A DNA stretch of 64,000 nucleotides from Sphingomonas_O antarctica (GTDB taxonomy: Bacteria > Pseudomonadota > Alphaproteobacteria > Sphingomonadales > Sphingomonadaceae): NCBI RefSeq assembly GCF_965137005.1, contig NZ_CBCRXM010000011.1:30380-94379 (forward strand). Reading direction: 5' to 3'. Made by a program: the position numbers and the translations under genes. Below the pieces are notes generated by a model. That model made no database searches, was not told the origin of the DNA, and was given only the letters and a program-made list of their open reading frames with translations. Shown in pieces: positions 8,230 to 17,723 of this stretch (its first letter is position 1; each line of letters begins with the position of its first letter).

Positions 8230-9144
8230 CTAGTCCTTCGCGGTACCGAGGTTGAAGCCGCGTTCGACCCGGATCATTCCGGCTTGGGCCATGACCAAAG
8301 CGACGGGCGTTTCGCCCAGCTTCGCCAAATGGAGACCATCGTTCGCAACCATTCCGTCCAGCACGCGACCCTGTTTGAGGAAAGCGGCCTGTTCGGGGGT
8401 GAGGGGGAGAGCCGGGATACCGTCCAGCCCTGCCTCTAACGGAAGCATCGCCTCCGATATCCGCGCGTCCTTAGCGAATTCGAACAATTTGTCCAGCGTT
8501 ATCGCCCGGTCGAGGCCGAACGGCCCCGCCTTGGTGCGGCGGAGCATGGTGACGTGGCCGACGGTGCCGAGTGCCAGCGCGATGTCGCGGGCAAGGCTGC
8601 GGATATAGGTGCCTTTTGAGACGTGAGCGGACAGGGTCGTTTCGCTCAGTCTTTCGTAGTCCCCGCGCGAGCTGGGGTAACGGATGAGAGAGTGGATGGT
8701 GACAGCGCGCATCGCGAGTTCCACATCCTGGCCACCACGTGCGAGGTCATAGGCGCGCTGTCCATTCACTTTCAGCGCCGAATAAGTAGGCGGGACTTGC
8801 TCAATCGGGCCGGTGAATTGCGGAAGGATCCCATCGATCTGATCGTCGGTCGGCCGCGCATCGCTAGTCGCGACGACTTTCCCCTCGGCATCGAGCGTAT
8901 CGGTCTGCGCGCCAAACTGGATCGTAAAGTCATAGATCTTGTCGCTGTCGAGCATTCGCCCGGCGAGTTTGGTCGCTTCGCCGATCGCGATCGGCAGCAC
9001 CCCCGTCGCAAGCGGATCGAGTGTGCCGCCATGCCCGACCTTGACCTTGCCGCAGCCGGCTTCGCGGAACGCGCGCTTGACCGCTCCGACCGCATTGGTC
9101 GAGCCGAGCGCGAGCGGCTTGTCGAGGATGATCCAGCCGTGCAT
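8230..9144 (-). CDS. truB: tRNA pseudouridine(55) synthase
   Basis: A 304-residue TruB, which makes pseudouridine 55 in the T-loop of tRNAs. The N-terminus GWIILDKPLALGSTNAVGAVKR and the catalytic-Asp block GHGGTLDPLATGVLP are both present. YSALKVNGQRAYDLAR is the usual second motif. It is the first gene of truB-rpsO-pnp on the minus strand, the standard order in alphaproteobacteria. Confidence 0.96.
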   Translation of the reverse strand: MHGWIILDKPLALGSTNAVGAVKRAFREAGCGKVKVGHGGTLDPLATGVLPIAIGEATKLAGRMLDSDKIYDFTIQFGAQTDTLDAEGKVVATSDARPTDDQIDGILPQFTGPIEQVPPTYSALKVNGQRAYDLARGGQDVELAMRAVTIHSLIRYPSSRGDYERLSETTLSAHVSKGTYIRSLARDIALALGTVGHVTMLRRTKAGPFGLDRAITLDKLFEFAKDARISEAMLPLEAGLDGIPALPLTPEQAAFLKQGRVLDGMVANDGLHLAKLGETPVALVMAQAGMIRVERGFNLGTAKD

Positions 9145-9346
9145 GGCGCGCCGCGCCTAGGTCAAAACCGAGTTTCCGGCAACGAACGAACAAAATTGGC
9201 GCGGCACCAGAGATAGGCTCATTTCGGTGACAATATAGCCGATAGTCCCGCTAACCCCTTGCATTTTAATTGTTAGAGCCGACTGTGGTAACAGGGATCA
9301 ATAGGACAAGCATTCAGGTACATTAGGGGAGGCGGAAAGGAAGTCG

Positions 9347-9808
9347 ATGATGAGCGACCAGGATATTGCCGCAATGGAAGCGCGGATTGCGCAACTAGAG
9401 GCGATGCTCGGAGCTCCGAAGCCTCTGGCGTTACCCTATGTTCCGTCAGACCCTAATTTCAAGAACGCGGTGGCTGAAGCCGAAGCTTTGCTTAAGTGAG
9501 CGAGCCGTCGTAACAAGATCCTTGGACATAATTTGCTCAACGAACCTGCTTGGCAAATGTTACTGGATTTGTTCGTCCGGCAAGCGAGCGCCACGCAGAC
9601 TTGCATCAGCAGCGCCTGCATCGGATCGGGGGCGCCCGCGGCAACCGGTCTGCGTTATATCAAGGCGTTCGAGCAGAAGGGCTGGATCATCCGGACCGCC
9701 GACCCGAACGACGCCCGCCGGGTCTATCTGTCGCTCAGTGCGGATTTGATGGATCGCTTGACCAATGTTCTGTTGCCGGAATGGGGACCGCCTGACCGCC
9801 TAGACTGA
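9347..9808 (+). pseudogene. winged-helix (MarR-like) regulator gene interrupted by an in-frame TGA
   Basis: From ATG 9347 or 9350 (after AGGGGAGGCGG) the frame reads MSDQDIAAMEARIAQLEAML...AEAEALLK, then TGA at 9497-9499. It continues in the same frame as SRRNKILGHNLLNEPAWQML...ADPNDARRVYLSLS to the stop at 9808. Together the pieces make a 150-residue protein with a coiled N-terminus and a MarR-like winged helix (DARRVYLSL is the wing). I infer a nonsense mutation in one gene. TTG 9533 could restart translation of the second half alone. Selenocysteine use is not expected in this group. Confidence 0.6.
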
Positions 9809-9938
9809 CGATGTGTTCGTTCAGCGCCACGATGCAACCCGCATGTCCCGCCGCGATCAGGCCGAGATCGCTTTGATCCAGCATAATGACATCCTCGCAC
9901 CAGCGCGTGGCCATCCGGATCATCTGGTCAAGAGTCAT
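9735..9938 (-). CDS. hypothetical 67-residue ORF, doubtful
   Basis: The frame MTLDQMIRMATRWCEDVIMLDQSDLGLIAAGHAG... has a protein-like composition for its first 50 residues. Its end overlaps the winged-helix gene on the other strand. A 23-codon ORF (MAITIPLFRPAAR...) ends in an ATGA overlap with its start. I do not recognise it, and it may be the remnant of a larger gene. The rest of the gap 9939-10118 shows nothing else. Confidence 0.25.
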   Translation of the reverse strand: MTLDQMIRMATRWCEDVIMLDQSDLGLIAAGHAGCIVALNEHIVSLGGQAVPIPATEHWSSDPSNPH

Positions 9939-10118
9939 AGCGCGCGACCCGCAAGGCCATCAAAGGCCCGTGCAGCAGGCCGGAACAAGGGGATGGTAAT
10001 TGCCATGGTGATATCCGTGCGTGACCCGCACCGGATTTCCAGATGCGACGCTCTAACGCCCTGTGAAGTTGGAAGTTTCCACAAAAGACGAAAAGAGTGT
10101 TTTTGACCCGACAAACAC

Positions 10119-10194
10119 TGGTGCCGCCTACAGGACTCGAACCTGTGACCCCCGCATTACGAATGCGATGCTCTACCAGCTGAGCTAAGGCGGC
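10119..10194 (-). tRNA. tRNA-Thr (anticodon CGT)
   Basis: The reverse complement folds as a complete cloverleaf: acceptor GCCGCCT/AGGCGGC, D-arm TTAGCTCAGCTGGTAGAGC, anticodon loop TTCGTAA (CGT, reading ACG threonine codons), and T-arm CAGGTTCGAGTCCTG. The CCA end is encoded. Total length is 76 bases. Confidence 0.95.
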
Positions 10195-10324
10195 TCCCGG
10201 CGGGTGGCGCCAGTAACAGGAGCGCCCGTCGCCCGCAAGCCGCGAACCGCCCCAACCAAGGGCGTTAACGGGGCGATAACCAAAGCATGACACTAACCCG
10301 TCAGTTTTGATGCGGGGTTTGACG

Positions 10325-11611
10325 ATGGAGCAACTGCCGGTTCTGGGCGGAACGCCGGTGGAGGATGTGCTGGACCTGGTCGATGCCATCGATCCGCCTC
10401 CGGCCATCGACAGCAGCGACGAGCGGCGGATGCATGTCCGCGCCTATAATCACTGGGTGTCGTTGCTGCGCGGACGCCAGTTCCCGCCGATCGAAAACCT
10501 CGATGCCGCGGGCAATCGCGATTTTGGCGCGCATTCGGTGCTGCTCGATTTCTCGCGCGGCGTGGATGCACCATCGATCGCGTTTCTTGGAGCCGCTCTG
10601 GCACGCGAGTGCGATTTCGACGCCGGCGCACACGACTTGTGCGATGTCCCGCCGCGATCCCTGCTGTCGCGGCTGACCGACCATTACATGCAGATCATCG
10701 CCAACCGCGCGCCGGTCGGCTTCGAAGCCGAATTCCAGAGTGCTGCCGGACAACAGACCGCCTATCGCGGCATCCTGATGCCGTTTTCGTCGGACGACGA
10801 GACCATCGATTTCATCTTCGGGGTCATCAATTGGAAGGAAGTTGCCCCCGCCGCAGAGGCAATGGCCGTACACGCCGAGCTCGATGCGCACGTCCAGGCG
10901 GAAGCTGCGCCGCGCGTGCCCGCCTGGCGTGACGGCCCGCATGCCAATGTTGCGGTTCCCGAGCCGTTGGTCCTGGTCGAGGCGATGGAAGATCCCGAGC
11001 CGGTGTCGGACGACCTCGCCGACTGGCTGGCTTATGCCCGGACCAGCGCCGATGCGGTCAAGCAGGCCGACGGCCGCAGCCGTGCGGCCTTGTATCACGC
11101 GCTGGGCCACGCTTATGATTTCGCGTTGCTCGCCGATGCGCAGCCCGGCACTTTCGCCGAAATGCTGAGCGATGCGGGCATCAAGGTTCAGGCGCGCGCG
11201 CCGATGACGCCGGTGGTCAAGCTGATCTTCGGTGCGGATTACGACAAAACGCGACTGACCGAATTTGCCGCCGCGCTGACGTTCGGCAAGCGCAACGGGC
11301 TGCTCAAGGGAGGCATGGCGCGCTTCCTCGAATATTTCCCCGGCGGACTAAAGGCCATTGTCGGGGCAGAACGACGCGAGCGTCGTCCTGAGGGAACTCT
11401 GCGTCAGGATCGTTTTCGCGAGGCGGCACGCAAGATCGCGACGCAGGAAGTCTTTGTGCTGCCCGGCGATGACGAGTTCGTCGTATTGGTGGCGCGGCGC
11501 ATCGACCCCGAGCGCGTCGGCATTATCGGTGCCGCGCCCGAGGATCAGCCGCTGATCGACCGTGCGCTCAAATACGTCGCCGCAGCCGAACTCGCCGCTG
11601 CGGCGGGTTGA
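10325..11611 (+). CDS. PAS-domain-containing hypothetical protein
   Basis: A 428-residue cytoplasmic protein with no signal or membrane segment. ATG 10325 is preceded by GCGGGG at a suitable distance. Residues about 40-165 (YNHWVSLLRGRQFPPIENLD, LTDHYMQIIANRAPVGFEAEF, GVINWKE) match the PAS_5-type sensor fold common in alphaproteobacteria. The C-terminal half is helical and unassigned. It lies directly upstream of the NAD-glutamate dehydrogenase gene on the same strand with a 77-base gap. It may be co-transcribed, but no signal ligand can be inferred. Confidence 0.65.
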   Translation: MEQLPVLGGTPVEDVLDLVDAIDPPPAIDSSDERRMHVRAYNHWVSLLRGRQFPPIENLDAAGNRDFGAHSVLLDFSRGVDAPSIAFLGAALARECDFDAGAHDLCDVPPRSLLSRLTDHYMQIIANRAPVGFEAEFQSAAGQQTAYRGILMPFSSDDETIDFIFGVINWKEVAPAAEAMAVHAELDAHVQAEAAPRVPAWRDGPHANVAVPEPLVLVEAMEDPEPVSDDLADWLAYARTSADAVKQADGRSRAALYHALGHAYDFALLADAQPGTFAEMLSDAGIKVQARAPMTPVVKLIFGADYDKTRLTEFAAALTFGKRNGLLKGGMARFLEYFPGGLKAIVGAERRERRPEGTLRQDRFREAARKIATQEVFVLPGDDEFVVLVARRIDPERVGIIGAAPEDQPLIDRALKYVAAAELAAAAG

Positions 11612-11688
11612 GGTTCCGGCCCGCGCGGCGCATAGACTTCATGACGTCACGGCGCCTGGAGAGGCGCGCCGAGGGAGCCCAATTCAGT

Positions 11689-14600
11689 ATGGCCGATTCC
11701 GAGCCGCAGCCGACCCATTCCAATCGCCAATATGATGCTCTGACCGGACAGGTCGGCGACGCCCTGATCGCCGGGGCATTGCCCGGAGAGATTGACGGCT
11801 TCGATGCCGAAGAACGCGGATACGCCGCCGAGTTGGCGCTGAAAGCGCTGGCCGAGCGGCGCGCCGGACAGCCCAGCGTGGTGTGCGAAACGGGTGTGTC
11901 GGGCGAAGGCCGCCGGCTGATGCGGATGGCAATCGTCAATGACGATCGCCCGTTCCTGGTCGACACCATCGCGGCGACGGTGGCCGATGCCGGGCTGACG
12001 ATCGATCGATTGCTGCATCCGGTGGTGACGGTGACGCGCGGGGACGGCGGCACGTTGACCGCGATGGGCGGGACGCAGCGCGAAAGCCTGGTCTATCTCG
12101 AAGTCGAGCGGCCCGATGCGCGCGACCGGCGCACGTTGGTCGAAAAGATCGAACGCAATCTGGGCCATGTCGCGCACGCCGTGACCGATTGGGAAGCGCT
12201 CAAGACCGAATTGGCGGCGGACCGCGACGCGTTGTCGGGAGAGGGTGGCGCACTGCTCGGCTGGCTGCTCGACGGGCATTTCACATTGCTGGGCCATGCC
12301 ATTTTTGCGGCCGACGGGTCGATGGCGCAGCCGATGGGCATTGCCGGTGAGTTGGGCGACGAATTGTTGGCCAAGGACTCGCGCGCCCGCGCGGCGGTGT
12401 TGCTCAAGGATCGCGCCGCGCCGTTGCTGGTCAAATCCAACTGTATTTCGCCGGTGCATCGCCACGCCCCGCTCGACCTGGTGATCGTGCCGCGCGGCGA
12501 TACGCTGTCGATCCATGCCGGGCTGTGGACCAGTGCTGCGCTCAGCGCGCCCGCGCAGGATGTGCCGGTGCTGCGCCAACGGCTGGCGGAGTTGCAGGCC
12601 AAACTCGGATTTTCGCCCGGCGGGCATGCCGGCAAGGCGCTGGCCCACGCGCTCGATGCGTTGCCGCACGATCTGTTGATCGGGATCGACACCGCGAGCC
12701 TCGAAACGCTCGCTCTGACCGCGATGTCGCTCGAAGATCGTCCGCGCCCCAAGCTGTTGCTGGTCGAGGATGCGCTGCGGCGGCATTTGTTCGCGTTCGT
12801 GTGGTTGCCGCGCGACGAGCTGTCGACCGCGCGGCGTGTCGCCATCGGCAAGCTGGTGGCCGAGGCTGCGGACGGCAAATTGCTCAGCTGGTCGATCGAC
12901 CTTGGCGATTCGGGTGTGGCGCTGATCCGTTACACGTTCGATCGCCGCAAATCGGGGCGCGATGCCGATGCGGCGGCGCTCGACGCGCAGATCGTGCGGT
13001 TGGTGCGCGGCTGGTCATCGTCGGTCGAAGCGGCACTGGCCGAGGGCGGCGATCCTGGTCGCGCGGCGCGGCTGGCGCTGCGTTATGCCGATCAACTTCC
13101 GCCGGGTTATCGCCAAGCGGTCGAGGCCGAGGAAGCAGCACGCGATATCGACCGGCTGCACGGCCTGGCCGACGATGCGCCGCGTTCGGTGCGGCTGTAC
13201 CGCAATGACGAGGACGATGCTTCGCGCCTCCGCCTCAAACTGTACAGCGCCACACCGCTGACGTTGAGCGATGCCGTCCCGCCGCTGGAGAATTTTGGTT
13301 TTCGCGTGGTCGAGGAGTTGTCGACCAAGGTCGGCCGCGAGGGCGAATTCGGCAACATCTACCGCTTCGTCCTCGATACGAATGGCGAAGCCGCCGACGT
13401 GCTGGCGCGGGCCCACACGGTCGAGGCGACGGTTGCCGACGTTCTGACCGGGGCGTCGGAGAATGACCGCTTCAACGCGTTGCTGACGGCGGCCGAGCTG
13501 CCGCCTTCGGCCATCGTGCTGTACCGCGCGCTGTTCCGTTATTTGCGCCAGACCGGCGTGTCCTATGGGTTGGTCACGGTCGTCGATGCGCTGCGCAGCT
13601 ATCCCGAGATCGCCAAGGCGATCGTCGCGTTGTTCGATGCGCTGCACGGTCCAGCGGGCGGTGACGCCGACGCGGCGCGCGCGGCGATCGACGACGGGTT
13701 GACCAAGGTCGCATCGATCGAGGAGGATCGCATCCTGCGCACGTTGCGCGCGGTGATCGAGGCCACGCTGCGCACCAATTTCTTCGCCCCCGCGGCGAAG
13801 GAAGCCATCGCGTTCAAGTTCGACAGCGCTTTAGTCCCGGGCCTTCCCGCGCCGGTGCCATGGCGCGAAATCTTCGTCTATTCGCCGCGTGTCGAGGGCA
13901 TCCATTTGCGCGCCGGTCCGGTTGCACGGGGGGGGCTGCGCTGGTCCGACCGGCGCGACGATTTCCGTACGGAAATTCTCGGCCTGATGAAGGCGCAGCG
14001 CGTCAAGAACGCGGTGATCGTGCCGACCGGCGCCAAGGGCGGGTTCTTTCCGAAAATGCTTCCCGATGCCGCGACCAATCGCGATGCGTGGCTGGCCGAA
14101 GGGACCGAAAGCTATCGCATCTTCATCCGCACACTCCTGTCGGTCACCGACAATCTGGTCGACGGTAAGGTCGTGCATCCCGAGGGCGTGAAAATCCTCG
14201 ACGGCGACGATCCGTATTTCGTCGTCGCCGCGGACAAGGGCACGGCGGCCTTTTCAGATGTCGCCAACGCCATCGCCATCGAGCGCGGTTTCTGGCTGGG
14301 CGATGCCTTCGCCAGCGGCGGGTCGGTCGGTTACGATCACAAGGCGATGGGCATCACCGCCAAAGGCGCGTGGGTCTCGGTCCAGCGCCACTTTGCCGAA
14401 GCGGGCGTCGATGTGCAGACCGATCCGGTCACCGTCGTCGGTTGCGGCGACATGTCGGGTGACGTGTTCGGCAACGGCATGCTGCTGTCGAAATCGATCA
14501 AGCTGGTCGCGGCGTTCGATCACCGCCACATCTTCCTCGATCCGAATCCCGATGCAGCAGCGACATGGGCAGAGCGCGCGCGGATGTTTGCGTTGCCGCG

Positions 14601-16299
14601 GTCGAGCTGGGCCGATTGGTCCGCGCCGGTCAGCGAGGGCGGCGGCGTCCATAGCCGGGCGGCCAAGTCGCTGTTGGTCACGCCGCAGGTTGCGGCAGTG
14701 CTGGGCATCGCCGAAGGACCGATGGAGCCATCGGCGCTGATCCGCGCGATCCTGCAGGCACCGGTCGGGCTGATATGGTTCGGCGGCATTGGCACTTATG
14801 TGAAGGCGGCGAGCGAGGCGAACGCGCAGGTGGGCGACGCCGCCAACGATGCGCAGCGCGTCGATGCTGAATCCTTGCGCGCGCAAGTGGTCGGGGAGGG
14901 TGCCAATCTCGGCCTGACACAAGCTTCGCGGATCGTCTTTGCCGAGCGCGGCGGGCGGATCAACACCGACTTTATCGACAATTCGGCGGGCGTCGATTGT
15001 TCGGATAACGAGGTCAATATCAAGATCGCGCTGGCCGCCGACGTCGGCAAAGCGGGCTTCGATATGCCCGCGCGCAATGTGTTGCTGGCGAGCATGACCG
15101 ACGATGTCGCGCATCTGGTGCTCGAGGATAACCGGCTGCAGACGCTGGCGCTGTCGATCGCGCAGCGCGATGGCGCGAACACCATCCCCTCGCTGGTCCG
15201 GCTGATCGGGACATTCGAGGCGAGCGGACGGCTTGACCGCGCGGTCGAGGGACTGCCGGGCGATGAAGCGCTCAAGCGGCGCGCGCAGGACGGGCGCGGC
15301 ATGACACGGCCCGAGCTGGCCGTGCTGCTGGCCACCGCCAAATTGGCGCTGCAGGAGGCGATCGAGGATCACCCGATCGCCAGTGACAACGGCATGATCG
15401 GCGAATTGCTCGCCGCATTTCCGAAACCGATGCAGGACAGCCACCGTGAGGCGATCCTGGCGCACCGCCTGCGTCCGCAGATCGTCGCGACCAAACTCGC
15501 CAATCGTATCGTCAACCGCCTCGGCCTGGTTCACCCGTTCGAACTGGCCGAGGAAGAAGGCTCATCGATGGGCGAAGTCGCCGCGGCGTTCGTCGCGGCG
15601 GAGCGGCTGTTCGGGCTGCGCGCGACGTGGGACGCGATCGATGCGGCTTCGTTGACCGAGGATGCGCGCCTGACGCTGTTCGAACAGGTCGCTCTAGAAA
15701 CGCGCGCGCAAATGGCTGATCTGATCCGTGCGGGGCATGGCGCGGACGGGGTCGATGCGACGGTGTCCGCGCTGACGGCCGGCATATCGACGCTCGACGC
15801 CGCAGTTGGTGAATTGCTGCAGGATGAAACGCGGGCGCAGGCCGACGAATTCCGCGCGCGGCTGTCGGCGTCCGGGGCCACCGAAGAACTGGTTGGGCGG
15901 GTCGTCCGCCTTGCCGAAATGGATGGCGCGGTCGGTCTCGCGGCGCTGGGCGAAAGCGCGCATGTCGATGTGCTCGCACTGACCCGGGCGTTCACGCAGC
16001 TGGGTGCGGCACTCGGCCTCGACTGGGCGCAAGGCACCGCGATGCGGCTGGCGCCGACCGATCCGTGGGAGCGTTTGCTGATCGCCGGGCTGGCGCGCGA
16101 TTTTCAGCAGATGCGGCTCGATTGGCTCCGCCGCGATCCAACGGCCCCGGAAGCGCGCGTCGAAAAATGGCTCGCCGATTGTGCCCCGCGTGTGGCGCAA
16201 TTCCGCGCGCTGATCGACCGGGCGCGCACCGTCGCGCAGCCGAGCCCGGCGATGCTCGCACAGATCGCCGGACAAGCGCGGGTGCTGTTGGGGCGTTAG
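11689..16299 (+). CDS. NAD-specific glutamate dehydrogenase, large (about 180 kDa) type
   Basis: A 1536-residue enzyme of the large bacterial NAD-GDH class (about 1500-1620 residues), which deaminates glutamate to 2-oxoglutarate and feeds the TCA cycle. N-terminal ACT-like regulatory regions precede the catalytic core. The core shows GGLRWSDRRDDFRTEILGLM, the Lys block VPTGAKGGFFPK, DPYFVVAADKGTAAFSD, and the dinucleotide region VVGCGDMSGDVFGNGMLLS. I chose ATG 11689 (GAGGGAG upstream). ATG 11641 is a possible earlier start. It follows the PAS protein. Confidence 0.92.
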   Translation: MADSEPQPTHSNRQYDALTGQVGDALIAGALPGEIDGFDAEERGYAAELALKALAERRAGQPSVVCETGVSGEGRRLMRMAIVNDDRPFLVDTIAATVADAGLTIDRLLHPVVTVTRGDGGTLTAMGGTQRESLVYLEVERPDARDRRTLVEKIERNLGHVAHAVTDWEALKTELAADRDALSGEGGALLGWLLDGHFTLLGHAIFAADGSMAQPMGIAGELGDELLAKDSRARAAVLLKDRAAPLLVKSNCISPVHRHAPLDLVIVPRGDTLSIHAGLWTSAALSAPAQDVPVLRQRLAELQAKLGFSPGGHAGKALAHALDALPHDLLIGIDTASLETLALTAMSLEDRPRPKLLLVEDALRRHLFAFVWLPRDELSTARRVAIGKLVAEAADGKLLSWSIDLGDSGVALIRYTFDRRKSGRDADAAALDAQIVRLVRGWSSSVEAALAEGGDPGRAARLALRYADQLPPGYRQAVEAEEAARDIDRLHGLADDAPRSVRLYRNDEDDASRLRLKLYSATPLTLSDAVPPLENFGFRVVEELSTKVGREGEFGNIYRFVLDTNGEAADVLARAHTVEATVADVLTGASENDRFNALLTAAELPPSAIVLYRALFRYLRQTGVSYGLVTVVDALRSYPEIAKAIVALFDALHGPAGGDADAARAAIDDGLTKVASIEEDRILRTLRAVIEATLRTNFFAPAAKEAIAFKFDSALVPGLPAPVPWREIFVYSPRVEGIHLRAGPVARGGLRWSDRRDDFRTEILGLMKAQRVKNAVIVPTGAKGGFFPKMLPDAATNRDAWLAEGTESYRIFIRTLLSVTDNLVDGKVVHPEGVKILDGDDPYFVVAADKGTAAFSDVANAIAIERGFWLGDAFASGGSVGYDHKAMGITAKGAWVSVQRHFAEAGVDVQTDPVTVVGCGDMSGDVFGNGMLLSKSIKLVAAFDHRHIFLDPNPDAAATWAERARMFALPRSSWADWSAPVSEGGGVHSRAAKSLLVTPQVAAVLGIAEGPMEPSALIRAILQAPVGLIWFGGIGTYVKAASEANAQVGDAANDAQRVDAESLRAQVVGEGANLGLTQASRIVFAERGGRINTDFIDNSAGVDCSDNEVNIKIALAADVGKAGFDMPARNVLLASMTDDVAHLVLEDNRLQTLALSIAQRDGANTIPSLVRLIGTFEASGRLDRAVEGLPGDEALKRRAQDGRGMTRPELAVLLATAKLALQEAIEDHPIASDNGMIGELLAAFPKPMQDSHREAILAHRLRPQIVATKLANRIVNRLGLVHPFELAEEEGSSMGEVAAAFVAAERLFGLRATWDAIDAASLTEDARLTLFEQVALETRAQMADLIRAGHGADGVDATVSALTAGISTLDAAVGELLQDETRAQADEFRARLSASGATEELVGRVVRLAEMDGAVGLAALGESAHVDVLALTRAFTQLGAALGLDWAQGTAMRLAPTDPWERLLIAGLARDFQQMRLDWLRRDPTAPEARVEKWLADCAPRVAQFRALIDRARTVAQPSPAMLAQIAGQARVLLGR

Positions 16300-16300
16300 T

Positions 16301-17041
16301 TCAGCCGAACGACGGCACGGCGGCGAGGAGCGCCCAGACCAGCGCACCTCCCGCCAATCCGCCCGCCAGCAGGCGAGGGCCATGCATCCGCGTCCATAAC
16401 AGATAGCCGGTCAGCGCCATCGTGATCAGCGCACCGGCAATCGTGTCGATGAACAACACCCAGCCGACCGGCAAGCCGACGCCCTTGTGCAAATTCTTGA
16501 TCACGCCCCAGCCATTCACCTCCTCGCGCTTGGCGGTGACGTGGTTCGAGCCCGGCACGTAATCGACGGTCACGCGCGCATCGGGCATCATGAAGCTGCG
16601 CGTCCATCTCTCGGCCTGACCGACGTCGCGGCCCATGAAGCGCGCTTCGCGCGGTGCGGGTGTGGCGGACGCAGAGCCCTCGGCGCGTGACTTGCCGCCA
16701 CCGGGTTTGCCCTTCTCGCTTTCGGGGCCGCCGGGACCGCGCGGCTTGGCGGCTTTGACGGGCAGATGCAGCGTCTGCTGTGCCCATTTGCCCAGAGCAT
16801 CGGCATCCGTGATCGTGCCCTGTGCGACGGGCAATTCGACAACCGGCTGCTCGACCGCATCGCCCGTGTCGATCTTCAGGTTTTCGGTGCGGTGATTGAG
16901 CAGAAACCCGCTGGTGCCCATCATCAAAAAGAACAGCGCGCCCCAAAACCCGGTCCAGGCGTGAATGCGTTTCAGCCAGCGCAGAAAGGTCGCCGACTGC
17001 CAGGTTTTGGGGACGAAAAACAAACCGCTTTGATTTAGCAT
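16301..17041 (-). CDS. PepSY-associated membrane protein of the iron-uptake operon
   Basis: A 246-residue protein with a membrane anchor near residue 30-50 (GFWGALFFLMMGTSGFLLNHR) and two more hydrophobic segments at the C-terminus. It has the PepSY-TM layout, including FLLNH and a periplasmic domain with a KPRGPGGPESEKGKPGGG linker. I took ATG 17041, because longer versions run into the upstream dioxygenase gene. It is the last gene of the TonB receptor-Sel1-PiuC-PepSY operon, 7 bases after piuC. Such proteins are proposed to reduce or release ferric siderophores in the periplasm. That role is inferred from context. Confidence 0.8.
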   Translation of the reverse strand: MLNQSGLFFVPKTWQSATFLRWLKRIHAWTGFWGALFFLMMGTSGFLLNHRTENLKIDTGDAVEQPVVELPVAQGTITDADALGKWAQQTLHLPVKAAKPRGPGGPESEKGKPGGGKSRAEGSASATPAPREARFMGRDVGQAERWTRSFMMPDARVTVDYVPGSNHVTAKREEVNGWGVIKNLHKGVGLPVGWVLFIDTIAGALITMALTGYLLWTRMHGPRLLAGGLAGGALVWALLAAVPSFG

Positions 17042-17048
17042 GAGGTCC

Positions 17049-17723
17049 TCAGGCGTCCGCCCAGCGGCGGAGCAGATTGTGATAGACACCGGTGAGTTCG
17101 ATGGCGGCGCGTGCATCCTGACCCTGTGCCGCCGCGACCGCGCGGGTGGCGTTGTCGAGGTCGAACAGGATGCGTCGTGCGGCATCGTCGCGGACCATCG
17201 ACTGGATCCAGAAAAAGCTGGCGACACGCTCACCGCGCGTGACCGGTTCGACGCGGTGCAGGCTGGACGAGGGATAAAGCAGCATGTGTCCGGAGGGCAG
17301 CTTGAGAGACTGCGCACCGGACTGGCCCTCGATCGTCAATTCGCCGCCGTCATAATCGTCGGACAGGAACAGTGTCGCCGACAGGTCGCTACGGATGCGG
17401 AAATCGCTGCCGGCACGAATGCGGATCGCGCTGTCGACATGACTGCCGAACGTCTCGCCGCTGGCATAGCGGTTGAACAGCGGCGGATAGACCTTGAGCG
17501 GCAGCGCAGCGGCAACGAACACTTCCGCACGACCGAGCGCGTCGAGGATCAGATTCCCCGCTTCACGCGCCGCCGCCGATCCTTCGTCGAGCTGGCGGTT
17601 GCGCTTAGCGAGCGCCGATTGGTGGCCCGATGTGGCATTGCCGTCGATCCAGTCGCCCGCATCGATGATGCTGCGGACATGCGCGACTTCGGCCGGATTC
17701 AGGACGTCGGGGATAATGATCAT
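17049..17723 (-). CDS. piuC: Fe(II)/2-oxoglutarate-dependent dioxygenase, PiuC/PKHD type
   Basis: A 224-residue PKHD-type hydroxylase. The iron-binding motif is visible as SHVDSAI (His, Asp) and LHRVEPVTRGERVASFFW (second His and the Arg that binds 2-oxoglutarate). N-terminal MIIIPDVLNPAEVAHVR is typical of PiuC. In pseudomonads piuC sits beside the receptor piuA and is induced by iron starvation. Here its start overlaps the Sel1 gene stop by 4 bases (ATGA), which indicates translational coupling. The substrate of this family is not established. Confidence 0.9.
   Translation of the reverse strand: MIIIPDVLNPAEVAHVRSIIDAGDWIDGNATSGHQSALAKRNRQLDEGSAAAREAGNLILDALGRAEVFVAAALPLKVYPPLFNRYASGETFGSHVDSAIRIRAGSDFRIRSDLSATLFLSDDYDGGELTIEGQSGAQSLKLPSGHMLLYPSSSLHRVEPVTRGERVASFFWIQSMVRDDAARRILFDLDNATRAVAAAQGQDARAAIELTGVYHNLLRRWADA

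Noticed and set aside
9497..9499. Selenocysteine codon reading of the TGA in the winged-helix gene
   Set aside because: No hairpin resembling a bacterial SECIS follows, and this group is not known to use selenocysteine in such regulators. A nonsense change is simpler.
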